From NCBI GenBank assembly GCA_945939115.1, contig CAMEVC010000010.1, forward strand, positions 16,697 to 80,696: 64,000 nucleotides of DNA, written 5' to 3'. Below are positions 1 through 7,994 of the stretch, in pieces. Source of the stretch: an uncultured Eubacterium sp. GTDB lineage: Bacteria; Bacillota; Clostridia; Lachnospirales; Lachnospiraceae. The translations under genes and the position numbers were made by a program. Under the pieces are notes generated by a model. That model ran no database searches. It worked only from the letters and a program-made list of their open reading frames with translations, and was not told where the DNA came from. The number at the start of each line of letters is the position of its first letter. The first letter of the stretch is position 1.

Positions 1-728
1 TGCTTATTGTAATTGGTGGAATTGGATTTGTGACATGGGAAGATATATGCAAGAACAAGTTCCATCTAAAAAAGTACAGGATGCAGAGTAAGCTTATTCT
101 GTTAACATCATTTCTTCTTATACTTATTCCTGCAATTATATTTTACTTTAATGATTTTGCAGGGGAGAGTAGAGGTAACGGAATACTGAATGCGGTGTTT
201 CAGTCAGTGACAACAAGGACAGCGGGATTTAACACGGTAGACCTTACAACAATGAAAGGTGCATCAATAATGTTGATGATTATGCTGATGCTTGTGGGAG
301 GCTCACCGGGTTCTACGGCAGGTGGTATGAAGACGACAACCCTTGCTGTTCTGCTGGCCAATATGATGGCTACTTTCCGAAAAAGAAAGAATGCTAATGT
401 ATTCAACAGAAGAATTGCTAATGAAACGGTAAAGAATGCGGCTACAATTGCAATGATGTATCTTATGCTGTTTGTGACAGGAGGATTTCTCATAAGTGTA
501 TTTGAGGGACTTCCGGTTGGGGAGTGTCTGTTCGAGGCGGCATCAGCAGTGGGTACAGTTGGTCTTACTCTTGGTATTACACCACAGCTTGGGCTGGCGT
601 CTAAGATTGTTCTCATGATACTTATGTTTATGGGAAGAATAGGAGGACTTACATTGATATATGCGGCTTTCTCCGGTTCAGGAAACACTATTGCCAAGCT
701 TCCTGAGGAGAAGATAACAGTGGGATAG
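1..728 (+). CDS. ktrB: Potassium uptake channel subunit, KtrB/TrkH family (C-terminal part, cut by window edge)
   Basis: This is the last 242 codons of a K+ (or Na+) translocating membrane subunit. The reading frame is already open at base 3, so the start lies before the window. The selectivity-filter loop GGSPGSTAGGMKTTT is visible, followed by a further pore loop containing SAVGTVGLTLGIT and a final hydrophobic segment with the MGRIGGLT motif common to the Trk/Ktr/HKT family. The gene for the cytosolic regulator follows 9 bases later, so the two form an operon in the usual KtrB-KtrA order. The family is certain; the choice between the KtrB and TrkH names is inferred from the small single-RCK partner downstream. 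Confidence 0.93.
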   Translation, partial: LIVIGGIGFVTWEDICKNKFHLKKYRMQSKLILLTSFLLILIPAIIFYFNDFAGESRGNGILNAVFQSVTTRTAGFNTVDLTTMKGASIMLMIMLMLVGGSPGSTAGGMKTTTLAVLLANMMATFRKRKNANVFNRRIANETVKNAATIAMMYLMLFVTGGFLISVFEGLPVGECLFEAASAVGTVGLTLGITPQLGLASKIVLMILMFMGRIGGLTLIYAAFSGSGNTIAKLPEEKITVG

Positions 729-737
729 GAGATTGAT

Positions 738-1388
738 ATGAAGAAGAATATTTTGCTTATAGGTGCCGGAAGATTTGGAAAGCATATGGCTATGCAGCTT
801 AACCAGCTTGGACATCAGGTAATGGCAGTGGACACAGATGAGGAGAGAATCAATGAGATAGTTCCATTAGTGACAAATGCACAGATAGGTGACAGTACTA
901 ATCCGGATTTCTTAAGATGCTTAGGAATTGGTAATTATGATGTTTGTATGGTTACCATAAGTGACAGTTTTCAGAATTCTCTTGAGACAACATCGTTGCT
1001 TAAGGAACTGGGAGCCAAATATGTTGTCGCAAGAGCAGAGAGGGATGTGCAGGAGAAGTTCCTTCTCCGCAATGGCGCAGATGCTGTTGTATATCCTGAA
1101 AAGCAGGAGGCACGCTGGGCAGCTATCAGATATACGGCTGACCATATACTGGACTTCATTGAACTTGATGAATCCAATGCCATATTAGAGGTGGAAGTAC
1201 CGGAGATGTGGCTTGGAAAGAGCGTTGGAGAGCTTAATGTAAGAAAGAAATATGGAGTTAATATAATGGCCATTAAGCAGAATAACAGGATAAATGTTAA
1301 TATTACACCGGAAATTGTTCTAACTGATAACATTACACTTCTTGTTCTGGGCGATTTTAAGACCCTGAAGAAGTGTTTCAGGGTCTAG
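738..1388 (+). CDS. ktrA: Ktr/Trk potassium uptake regulator, RCK domain protein
   Basis: This 216-residue cytosolic protein should gate the preceding membrane channel by binding nucleotide. Residues 5-15 carry the Rossmann glycine motif LIGAGRFGKHM, with an acidic residue (D32) at the end of the second strand as expected for an RCK_N domain. The last 80 residues match an RCK_C (TrkA_C) domain. The length is typical of KtrA, with one RCK_N and one RCK_C, unlike the doubled E. coli TrkA. It lies 9 bases after the channel gene with a GGAGATTG ribosome site. Its TAG stop overlaps the stop of the convergent gene in a shared CTAG. Confidence 0.94.
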   Translation: MKKNILLIGAGRFGKHMAMQLNQLGHQVMAVDTDEERINEIVPLVTNAQIGDSTNPDFLRCLGIGNYDVCMVTISDSFQNSLETTSLLKELGAKYVVARAERDVQEKFLLRNGADAVVYPEKQEARWAAIRYTADHILDFIELDESNAILEVEVPEMWLGKSVGELNVRKKYGVNIMAIKQNNRINVNITPEIVLTDNITLLVLGDFKTLKKCFRV

Positions 1389-2887
1389 AGTTTCTCAAGG
1401 GCCGTGATAAGTTCCTTTATCTGGGAGCGGATTTTCTTTCGGGAGATGTCCGTATAACCCACGCTATTAGCTATCTGATACAGGTATTCCTGAAGATGAC
1501 GGACTATCTGTGGATGATTGAAATCAAATACCATACTAGGAAAGGCTGTGCGGATAAGCATGGCCTCTTTTTCTTCATTGACAATTATGCATACGTTATC
1601 CTCTGGGTCATAAGGGATAGGAACGAAATAATAATTAGGATAATTGTCAATAATGTCCAGAATATTCTTTAAATGCTTTGCATAAGTTGCAGGTGTATAG
1701 TAAAGAGGAACGTTCTGCTTTACAACAGGGAAAATAATAGGAACTCTTCCCGACTTGACCTGTTCAACTGTAGCCAGTGGACATATATCTACATTCCGGT
1801 ATTCATCAAATGCACTTTGCTCCCGATAAGAGGTTCTCATATTAGCACCCAGTTCATCAGGATTGCTGGAAAGAAACTGGTCGACAATCTCATCAGGCAT
1901 TGCTGCAGGCGGAAGGCTAAGCCCTTTCTGTATATGTCCTGTCTTAGTGGATATGAGACGGCTGAAGCATGCAGATACATCTTCCTCAGACTCATACATG
2001 TCCATCGTGGAACGGCAGTAAGACAGAAATGTCTTGAATTCTGTCTCTTTGACAGAGACGATACCCTGTTCAGCGGTAAGCACAGAATATACATTGTCAT
2101 GAATACTGCTGAGAGAATCAGAGTAGAAAGCTACATGCCCAGGGTAGACAATGTTCATCTTAGAGAACAGATTATCCCTCATGCGCGGATAATAGTATGA
2201 CTTTACTCGCCCGGTCATATAGGCTGGAATCCAGTAGAACAGCTCTTCAAAAAACTGTGTTGTATTAGATGGCGAGCGCATTATTTGACATATAGTGTAC
2301 CCATAGTCAATAAGCCTGATAATGAGTTCCTGGACGAAGTTAAGCGTATCTTTATCGCTGAATATGTCGTATATATCATCATCTACCCATATATATATTG
2401 TCTGAGGGTCCTCAAGTGTGAGAAGATAATTGATAAAGCTTAAAATACCCTGGCGCTTGCCCTCGGACTTATAAAGGACACTGGTAGTGTTAGGGATGAT
2501 GTCTATAGTTTTAATACCGTGAATAATATTTTCCGGGGCGGAAGACAGCTTTTCATTAAGGATTGAGTCCAAGAGGTGGTTAGGATTCTTAAGTTCATCT
2601 GTCAGCCATTGATAGAGCAGGTCAGAGAGTTCAGAAACCGGACGATTGTGGTTAAATCTTGAATAGTCAGCCGCAAGAGCAAGGGCTTTGCGCTGATAGT
2701 CCATTGTGATGGCACCTGCAAAATAGTCAGACATACGCATAAGCGTTTCCTTGCTGCGGGGACATTTTCTCTTTCCGTTGCGGTACAGACTCACAGCGGA
2801 ATTATCAATCTGAATTGCTTTAGCGAGAGTCGTGTTATTGGTGTTGGTTATATCCATGAGAAACTTGAATTTGTCGTTAAATGTCAT
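1385..2887 (-). CDS. Large helix-turn-helix protein of unknown function
   Basis: The 500-residue product begins with an HTH-like segment (about residues 5-60; TTLAKAIQIDNSAVSLYRNG is the likely recognition part), which resembles an XRE/Cro domain. The remaining 430 residues are soluble, rich in aromatic residues, and contain no motif I recognise; they may be a sensor domain. A good ribosome site (GGAGGAAATATT) precedes the ATG. The gene lies 47 bases downstream of the tetR-like gene on the same strand, so the two may be co-transcribed. Its stop overlaps that of ktrA. I infer a DNA-binding regulator. The ligand and targets are unknown; the adjacent lipid cassette is one candidate target. Confidence 0.7.
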   Translation of the reverse strand: MTFNDKFKFLMDITNTNNTTLAKAIQIDNSAVSLYRNGKRKCPRSKETLMRMSDYFAGAITMDYQRKALALAADYSRFNHNRPVSELSDLLYQWLTDELKNPNHLLDSILNEKLSSAPENIIHGIKTIDIIPNTTSVLYKSEGKRQGILSFINYLLTLEDPQTIYIWVDDDIYDIFSDKDTLNFVQELIIRLIDYGYTICQIMRSPSNTTQFFEELFYWIPAYMTGRVKSYYYPRMRDNLFSKMNIVYPGHVAFYSDSLSSIHDNVYSVLTAEQGIVSVKETEFKTFLSYCRSTMDMYESEEDVSACFSRLISTKTGHIQKGLSLPPAAMPDEIVDQFLSSNPDELGANMRTSYREQSAFDEYRNVDICPLATVEQVKSGRVPIIFPVVKQNVPLYYTPATYAKHLKNILDIIDNYPNYYFVPIPYDPEDNVCIIVNEEKEAMLIRTAFPSMVFDFNHPQIVRHLQEYLYQIANSVGYTDISRKKIRSQIKELITALEKL

Positions 2888-2934
2888 AATATTTCCTCCG
2901 GTTCTAAATCCATAGTATAAATGTTTCTGTATAT

Positions 2935-3522
2935 TTATGAAAATGCATGTACACCGGATATGATAAGGGTTGTAAGTGTACGTGTCATATCGTCGAGGGT
3001 TGTGCCGTTAGGATTGCACATCCATTGATAATATACTGATACCATTCCTCCGGCGACATAGCTGGAGATAAACTGGTACTGTTCTTTGGGAAGCTTCATA
3101 CTAATATCATTATCTATAAGTTCCTTGTAAATTGTCTCCTGAATTGTATTTCTCAGCTTGTCAAAAAGAAGGCTGCCGTTATCTGAGGCAAACAGCTCAC
3201 GTACGATATCAGCATCAGACATGATTGTGTTGAGAAATGCAAAGAGAGTCTGAGGAGATAACATATTGAAATCTTCTGACATTTCATATATCAGACTTTT
3301 TAGGGATATAATTAATTCTTCCATGCATTCATCCAGAACATCATTAACTGTAGAGTAATATGTGTAAAAGGTCTTTCTGTTAATGTCGGCAGCAGCGGAA
3401 AGTTCCGTAACAGTAATAGAGCTAAGCTTCTTTTTACGCATAAGGTCAATCAAAGCCTCGTAGATAGCTTTCTTGGTTTTCTGGATTCTGCGGTCAGACT
3501 TGGCAACAGATGTATTATCCAT
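2935..3522 (-). CDS. TetR/AcrR family transcriptional regulator
   Basis: This is a 195-residue one-component regulator. Residues 12-60 form the TetR DNA-binding domain: a basic start, then ITVTELSAAADINRKTFYTYY, the classic TetR helix-turn-helix, followed by an all-helical C-terminal domain that would bind an unknown ligand. I chose the ATG at 3522 because AAGGAG sits 10 bases upstream; a GTG at 3531 is only one base from that site. The gene is divergent from the acyltransferase/acyl-CoA ligase cassette. A perfect inverted repeat lies over the likely cassette promoter, so it is the likely local repressor. Dha-operon and fatty-acid type TetR proteins share this arrangement, but the inducer cannot be read. 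Confidence 0.9.
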   Translation of the reverse strand: MDNTSVAKSDRRIQKTKKAIYEALIDLMRKKKLSSITVTELSAAADINRKTFYTYYSTVNDVLDECMEELIISLKSLIYEMSEDFNMLSPQTLFAFLNTIMSDADIVRELFASDNGSLLFDKLRNTIQETIYKELIDNDISMKLPKEQYQFISSYVAGGMVSVYYQWMCNPNGTTLDDMTRTLTTLIISGVHAFS

Positions 3523-3676
3523 ATATATCACTCTCCTTATAAGTAATTTAATAATTAAACGAATCTACAAATTTTTTTAAAATCTTTTCTATAAAATATT
3601 GTACAACAGTAATTGACATCAGTAAACAAAAAACGACAAAATGTTTCTTAAGTATCAGATATTACATAATTGACCT

Positions 3677-3705
3677 TTGAAAAGCATTGTTAAAAAACAT
3701 ACAAT
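3677..3705 (+). promoter_or_regulatory. Predicted sigma-A promoter of the lipid cassette
   Basis: TTGAAA at 3677-3682 and TACAAT at 3700-3705 are separated by exactly 17 bases. They lie about 90 bases before the first acyltransferase gene, in an AT-rich divergent intergenic region. The -10 hexamer overlaps the left arm of the inverted repeat listed separately. Confidence 0.5.
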
Positions 3706-3727
3706 ATAATTCGTACACATATTGTAT
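3699..3727. promoter_or_regulatory. Candidate TetR operator (9-bp perfect inverted repeat)
   Basis: ATACAATAT at 3699-3707 and ATATTGTAT at 3719-3727 are perfect reverse complements separated by 11 bases. The left arm overlaps the predicted -10 element, the expected position for a repressor site. A similar half-site, ATATTGTA, occurs at 3596-3603 near the tetR-like gene, which would allow autoregulation. Binding by the neighbouring TetR protein is inferred. Confidence 0.5.
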
Positions 3728-3794
3728 GATATCGGAACATTTGTGTATTAATTCTTCAATATTAATATGGGATTCAGGTTAAAGGGTAGCAGTA

Positions 3795-4409
3795 ATGAAG
3801 ATTAAGGAATCATTGGTTAGCTGCTCAGCAGCTTTAGGAAGAGGGCTTTTATATGGGTATATGTATATTATGTTCAGACCAAAGCTGTGCTATGAGAGCA
3901 GGAAGGCGAAAGAGGAGATAAAAAATGGTGGAGTCGTACTGGTTGGTAACCACGTTGGGCATAACGATGGCCAGATGTTTTATATGCTATTCAGGAACAG
4001 CGTTTTAATAATAGCTAAGGACTGGGCTGATAAGAAAATACTGAGGTGGATTACAAGTGGAGGCAAATTCATACCGGTTGACAGATTTGGAACAGATATT
4101 ACATGGATCCGCGGTGCCACAGAGCATCTTAAGCAAGGGAACAATATTATTATTTTTCCGGAGGGACATACATCCAAGACGGGTGTGATGGATGAATTCA
4201 AGCCCGGATTTGCAATGCTGGCTGCTATGTCAGGTGCGAAGGTTGTTCCGGTATATAATGACGGCGAGTATCATAAGCTGTTTGGGAGGAGACTTAAGTT
4301 ATACGTTGGAGAACCGGTGGAGCTTACTAAAGAAGGAAAAGGCCTTAATGCGGAATATCTTGCAGCCGAAGGAGCGCGTTTCCGCAGTATCATAGAGGGA
4401 ATGCATTAA
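3795..4409 (+). CDS. PlsC-like lysophospholipid acyltransferase
   Basis: This is a 204-residue membrane-associated acyltransferase of the LPLAT/PlsC family, which moves an acyl group from CoA or ACP to a glycerol-type hydroxyl. The catalytic H(X)4D motif is at H53-D58 (NHVGHND) and the FPEGHTS motif at 121-127 supplies the glycerol-phosphate pocket. The N-terminus (residues 12-27) is hydrophobic. It is shorter than housekeeping PlsC proteins by about 30 residues. It opens a cassette with an acyl-activating ligase and a dedicated ACP, so its acyl donor may be that ACP. The acceptor is unknown. Confidence 0.87.
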   Translation: MKIKESLVSCSAALGRGLLYGYMYIMFRPKLCYESRKAKEEIKNGGVVLVGNHVGHNDGQMFYMLFRNSVLIIAKDWADKKILRWITSGGKFIPVDRFGTDITWIRGATEHLKQGNNIIIFPEGHTSKTGVMDEFKPGFAMLAAMSGAKVVPVYNDGEYHKLFGRRLKLYVGEPVELTKEGKGLNAEYLAAEGARFRSIIEGMH

Positions 4410-4470
4410 TGCCCTGTGTGAGAAGCAACATTTTAAAACAAATTATAATTAAGAGAAAAGGAGTACATTT

Positions 4471-5955
4471 ATGGACAATTATTTTTACAACATGGTGGAC
4501 CCGGAGGAAATGAAAACTCTGGAGTATATTCCAACAATACCGGAATTTTTAAAATTTATCAGAAAGCAATATTCACAATATCCAGCCATAAGTAACAAAG
4601 TAACAACATATACATATGAAGAACTTGTCTCAAGAGTGGCTAAGAGAGTTGCATTTATCAATTCATTAGGACTTGAAAAGGGCTCTAATATTGCAGTCCT
4701 TGCTAAGAATGACCTTGATGCAATGGAGCTTTTCCTTGCCGTTCAGGCAGCAGGTCACGTGCTTATCATGCTTCCAAATGCACTTAACGAAAAAGCCCTT
4801 ATGGGAATAAGCATGAAGTTTGACCTTGTTGGTATGTTTGTTGGCAAGGAATTCACAGAGGTTACAGCTAATCTTCCATGCAAGACATGGCCAAGCTCTT
4901 CAATTGGAGAGACAGAGGCTGAGTTCGCAGATGTAAGTAAGGATACTGTATCAGCCATTTTCTTCACAGGAGGAACTACAGGAGCGCCTAAGGGAGCTGT
5001 CCATACACAGGGCTCAATTATGAGAGGTTCATTTAACGGCTTATTTGCTCCGGGACATGTTCTTCACAGAAGGATTATTGCGATGCTTCCGCTGTCTCAC
5101 ATATTTGGCGCAATAATGGGCTATATGTCAGGATTGTATACAGGCTCAACTGTATATACATGTGAAGATATGAGAGCGGCCATCGGAGATATTCCGGTTG
5201 TAAGACCTACAGCACTTGTGCTTGTTCCGGGACTTGTTGAGATTATTCTCAATATTGCCAAGGCAAAGGGCAGAGCATTTTTAGGAGACCTTAGTATTAT
5301 CATGTGCGGAGCCGCACCTGTTCCACCACGCCAGATGGCAGAGTGCAGAGAGTTTGGTATAACTCTGTGTGCAGGATATGGACTTACAGAGGGTGCTAAC
5401 CTTACATCAGGAAACTGTGATACAGACAAGAAACCTGAATCCATGGGCAAAATATATCCTGAGCAGCAGGTTAAGGTTGTTGACGGAGAGCTGTGGATTA
5501 AGGGTGATAATGTTATGGTTGAGTACTATAAGGACCCGGAGAAGACACAGGAAGTATTCGAGGACGGATGGTTTAAGACCGGTGACCTTGTTGAGTTTGA
5601 TGATGATGGATTCATCTATATTACAGGAAGAATCAAGAATCTCATAATTCTTCCTAACGGAGAAAATGTATCTCCTGAAGAGATAGAAGAATTATTCTAT
5701 AAGCAGCCACTTGTAAAGGACTGTCTGGTAGAGGAGATGGAGGTTAACGGTAACACAGTAATAGGAATTCAGATTATTCCTTATATGCCGGAACTTCAGG
5801 GAGTTTCAGAAGAAGACGTGCAGAAGAAGCTTCAGGACGTGGTAGACGAGGTTAACAAGGAACTGCCACCTTTCAAGAGAGTGTTGAAGCTTGTGGTAAG
5901 GACAGAGGACTTCAAGAGGTCTGGAGCAATGAAGATTTTGAGAAACCAGGGGTAA
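4471..5955 (+). CDS. AMP-forming acyl-CoA/acyl-ACP synthetase
   Basis: This 494-residue member of the adenylate-forming (ANL) superfamily activates a carboxylic acid with ATP and passes it to a thiol. Visible motifs are the P-loop FTGGTTGAPKG (165-175), GYGLTEG (302-308), the TGDL aspartate region (370-373), the hinge GRIKN (386-390) and the C-terminal catalytic lysine near K488. The length suits a fatty-acid or small-acid ligase rather than an NRPS module. An acyl carrier protein gene follows, so loading of ACP rather than CoA is plausible. AAAAGGAG precedes the ATG by 9 bases. The actual acid is not readable. Confidence 0.9.
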   Translation: MDNYFYNMVDPEEMKTLEYIPTIPEFLKFIRKQYSQYPAISNKVTTYTYEELVSRVAKRVAFINSLGLEKGSNIAVLAKNDLDAMELFLAVQAAGHVLIMLPNALNEKALMGISMKFDLVGMFVGKEFTEVTANLPCKTWPSSSIGETEAEFADVSKDTVSAIFFTGGTTGAPKGAVHTQGSIMRGSFNGLFAPGHVLHRRIIAMLPLSHIFGAIMGYMSGLYTGSTVYTCEDMRAAIGDIPVVRPTALVLVPGLVEIILNIAKAKGRAFLGDLSIIMCGAAPVPPRQMAECREFGITLCAGYGLTEGANLTSGNCDTDKKPESMGKIYPEQQVKVVDGELWIKGDNVMVEYYKDPEKTQEVFEDGWFKTGDLVEFDDDGFIYITGRIKNLIILPNGENVSPEEIEELFYKQPLVKDCLVEEMEVNGNTVIGIQIIPYMPELQGVSEEDVQKKLQDVVDEVNKELPPFKRVLKLVVRTEDFKRSGAMKILRNQG

Positions 5956-6039
5956 GCCCGGATGGGGGTCAAATCCTTTATTGTCTGGTGGAGCATGGGG
6001 ATTATATGAAGAAGTATAATAAAAAAGGAGATGTCTGAT

Positions 6040-6267
6040 ATGGTTTTTGAGAAGTTAAAGGAAATATTTGGAAGAGTTATGCCACAGTGCGATACATCAA
6101 CTATTACAATGGACAGTGTGCTTACAACTGATTTAGGAGTTGATTCTCTTAATATGATGCTGCTTGCTATCACTGTTGAGGATGAATTTAAGATTAGATT
6201 CAGTTCAGATGCAAAGCTTGAAACTGTTAAGGATATTGTAGATTATGTTGAGGCTAACACTAAGTAA
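6040..6267 (+). CDS. Dedicated acyl carrier protein
   Basis: This is a 75-residue acidic carrier protein. The phosphopantetheine site is S36 in DLGVDSLN. I start it at the ATG at 6040 because AAGGAG ends 9 bases earlier; an in-frame ATG at 6031 directly abuts that site and is too close. The sequence differs from a typical housekeeping AcpP near the site (LNMMLLAITVED), and there are no fab genes beside it, so it is probably a specialised ACP for the surrounding ligase and acyltransferases. A 4'-phosphopantetheinyl transferase is not encoded nearby. Confidence 0.92.
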   Translation: MVFEKLKEIFGRVMPQCDTSTITMDSVLTTDLGVDSLNMMLLAITVEDEFKIRFSSDAKLETVKDIVDYVEANTK

Positions 6268-6325
6268 TTAAGCTGATTATGGAGTAATTAAGCTAACACG
6301 AAGTAACTAGGTTAACGCTAAATAG
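6253..6325 (+). repeat. Imperfect 19-20 bp tandem repeats over the acp stop codon
   Basis: Four imperfect units run from the end of the acp gene into the intergenic region, starting at 6253, 6272, 6292 and 6311. Units one and three both read GCTAACAC-AAGTAA, that is Ala-Asn-Thr-Lys-stop, and unit four reads as Val-Asn-Ala-Lys-stop. It looks like slipped-strand duplication of the gene's 3' end. Confidence 0.6.
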
Positions 6326-6337
6326 TGAGGGTCACTT

Positions 6338-7192
6338 ATGAGTGAAGTAAAGACTGGACTTGTGCTGGAAGGTGGAGCCATGAGAGGTATATTCTCGGCG
6401 GGAGTTCTGGATTATATGCTTAGGAAAGACATATATTACGATTATGTAATTGGAGTGTCTGCGGGGGCAGGTAATGCGGTGAACTATGTTTCCAGACAGG
6501 AAGGAAGAACGAAACAGATAATTACCCATGAGAATGCCGAAGCTTATTACGGTGTAGGCCAGCTTTTTGAGAATAAGAAGATTCTCAATCTGGATACACT
6601 TGTAGCTGAGTATGCGCTTAAGGATATACCGTTTGATTTTGATACATATTTCGCATCTGAGACAGAATGTGAGACGGTTGTGGTCAACTGCGAGACTGGA
6701 AAGGCAGAATATAAGGGGAATTACAAGACTAAAGACGAATTCTTGAAGTGTCAGATGGCAAGCTGTTCTGTGCCATTCATATGTAATCCGGTGGAGATGG
6801 AGGGATATCATTATCTTGACGGAAGCATAGTTGACTCAATTCCTGTGGAGAGGGCTGTAAACAGGGGATGTGAGAAGATTGTTGTTGTGCTTACGAAGCC
6901 AGAGGGTTCCAGGCCGACGGACTATTCTAAGATGAAGAAGCTTATTGACTGGTGCTACAAGAAGTACCCTGAGCTGTGCGATGCTATGGCACACAGAAAA
7001 CAGGCATATGACAAGCAGGAGAAATACATGAAGAGACTTGTGCAGGAGGGGAAAGCTTTTATTATCCGCCCGGAAGAGCAGATGATAAGACATTTTGAAA
7101 GCAATAACGAGAAACTGCTTCAGTGCTATCAGTATGGTTATGAAACAATGAGAAAAATGTATGGAGAGTTTGAAAATTTCATGAAGAGCTGA
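6338..7192 (+). CDS. Patatin-like phospholipase
   Basis: The 284-residue product is a cytosolic serine lipid acyl hydrolase of the RssA/YjjU-like patatin family. The oxyanion glycines are in LEGGAMRG (10-17), the nucleophile S41 lies in GVSAG, and the catalytic aspartate D161 lies in the DGS motif followed by SIPVERA. These form a complete Ser-Asp dyad. The C-terminal third is charged and resembles the DUF6363-type tail of this family. It lies in the middle of the lipid cassette and could release or remodel acyl chains made by its neighbours. The substrate is unknown. Confidence 0.9.
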   Translation: MSEVKTGLVLEGGAMRGIFSAGVLDYMLRKDIYYDYVIGVSAGAGNAVNYVSRQEGRTKQIITHENAEAYYGVGQLFENKKILNLDTLVAEYALKDIPFDFDTYFASETECETVVVNCETGKAEYKGNYKTKDEFLKCQMASCSVPFICNPVEMEGYHYLDGSIVDSIPVERAVNRGCEKIVVVLTKPEGSRPTDYSKMKKLIDWCYKKYPELCDAMAHRKQAYDKQEKYMKRLVQEGKAFIIRPEEQMIRHFESNNEKLLQCYQYGYETMRKMYGEFENFMKS

Positions 7193-7237
7193 ACAGCTTG
7201 ATATGATAAGGGTTTATGGTTTAAATGGAGAGATGAG

Positions 7238-7984
7238 ATGAAAGTTTTAGTGGTAAACGGAAGTCCAAAGGGACCAAACAGCAATACTATGCAGATGACA
7301 AATGCGGTACTTAAGGGACTTAAGGAGACTAATCCGGAGGCAGAGATTGAACTGCTTACCGTAAAGGATATGGACATTAAGCCTTGTATGGGCTGTATGA
7401 GCTGCTGGGGCAAAACTGCCGGACAGTGCGTAATTAATGATGTCATGCAGGATGTACATGTCAGTTTTATGAACGCTGATGTAATTATATACAGCTTTCC
7501 ACTGTATTTCTTCGGTATGCCGGGACCGATGAAGACATTTGTTGACAGGATTATGCCGCTTATGGAGACATACAAGGGCAAGGTAAGAGATATTGGAGAT
7601 GACGCATTTCACGAGTTCCGCTATGATGTCAGTGGTAAAAAGTTTTATGTTATATCATCTTGCGGATATGGAAGAACCCAGGAGATATATGATGCGCTAA
7701 TCAAGGAGTTCAATTTCATCTATGGAAAGGGCAGATATCAGGCATTATTATGTCCGCAGAGTGAAATGTTTGCAATTCCGCCTATGGTTAACCAGATTAA
7801 TGAATATCTCAAGAGATATGTAGAAATAGGAAAAGTTATAGGACAGGGTGAGGATATTCCACAGGAGATGGTTGACAGAGCTTCTGAGCCAATGATTCCA
7901 CAGAGAGCGCTGGAGATGCTTATGAATAATTATTGGGATGCGGTAACACCAAAGAATCCGCTTCCCGCACCGAACCTTAGATAA
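7238..7984 (+). CDS. Flavodoxin-fold NAD(P)H-dependent oxidoreductase
   Basis: This 248-residue protein has the FMN-binding start VLVVNGSPKGPNSNT (residues 3-17) of the NADPH-dependent FMN reductase/flavodoxin_2 group. It also has a cysteine cluster CMGCMSCW (49-56) with a further cysteine in GQC, as in many clostridial iron-sulfur-like flavoproteins. PLYFFGMPGPMKTFVDR is the usual flavin-contact loop. It is co-directional with the lipid genes (45 bases after the patatin gene). It might reduce an unsaturated or quinone-like group on the cassette's product, but that is inference. Confidence 0.85.
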   Translation: MKVLVVNGSPKGPNSNTMQMTNAVLKGLKETNPEAEIELLTVKDMDIKPCMGCMSCWGKTAGQCVINDVMQDVHVSFMNADVIIYSFPLYFFGMPGPMKTFVDRIMPLMETYKGKVRDIGDDAFHEFRYDVSGKKFYVISSCGYGRTQEIYDALIKEFNFIYGKGRYQALLCPQSEMFAIPPMVNQINEYLKRYVEIGKVIGQGEDIPQEMVDRASEPMIPQRALEMLMNNYWDAVTPKNPLPAPNLR

Positions 7985-7994
7985 GAGGTATGGT

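Noticed and set aside
200..697. 165-codon leftward frame inside the potassium channel gene
   Set aside because: It is antisense to a clear TrkH/KtrB sequence and has no ribosome site or family likeness.
1373..2200. Rightward frames of 99 and 175 codons
   Set aside because: They lie antisense to the 500-residue HTH gene, which has a good ribosome site and a coherent protein; the rightward products look random and cysteine-rich.
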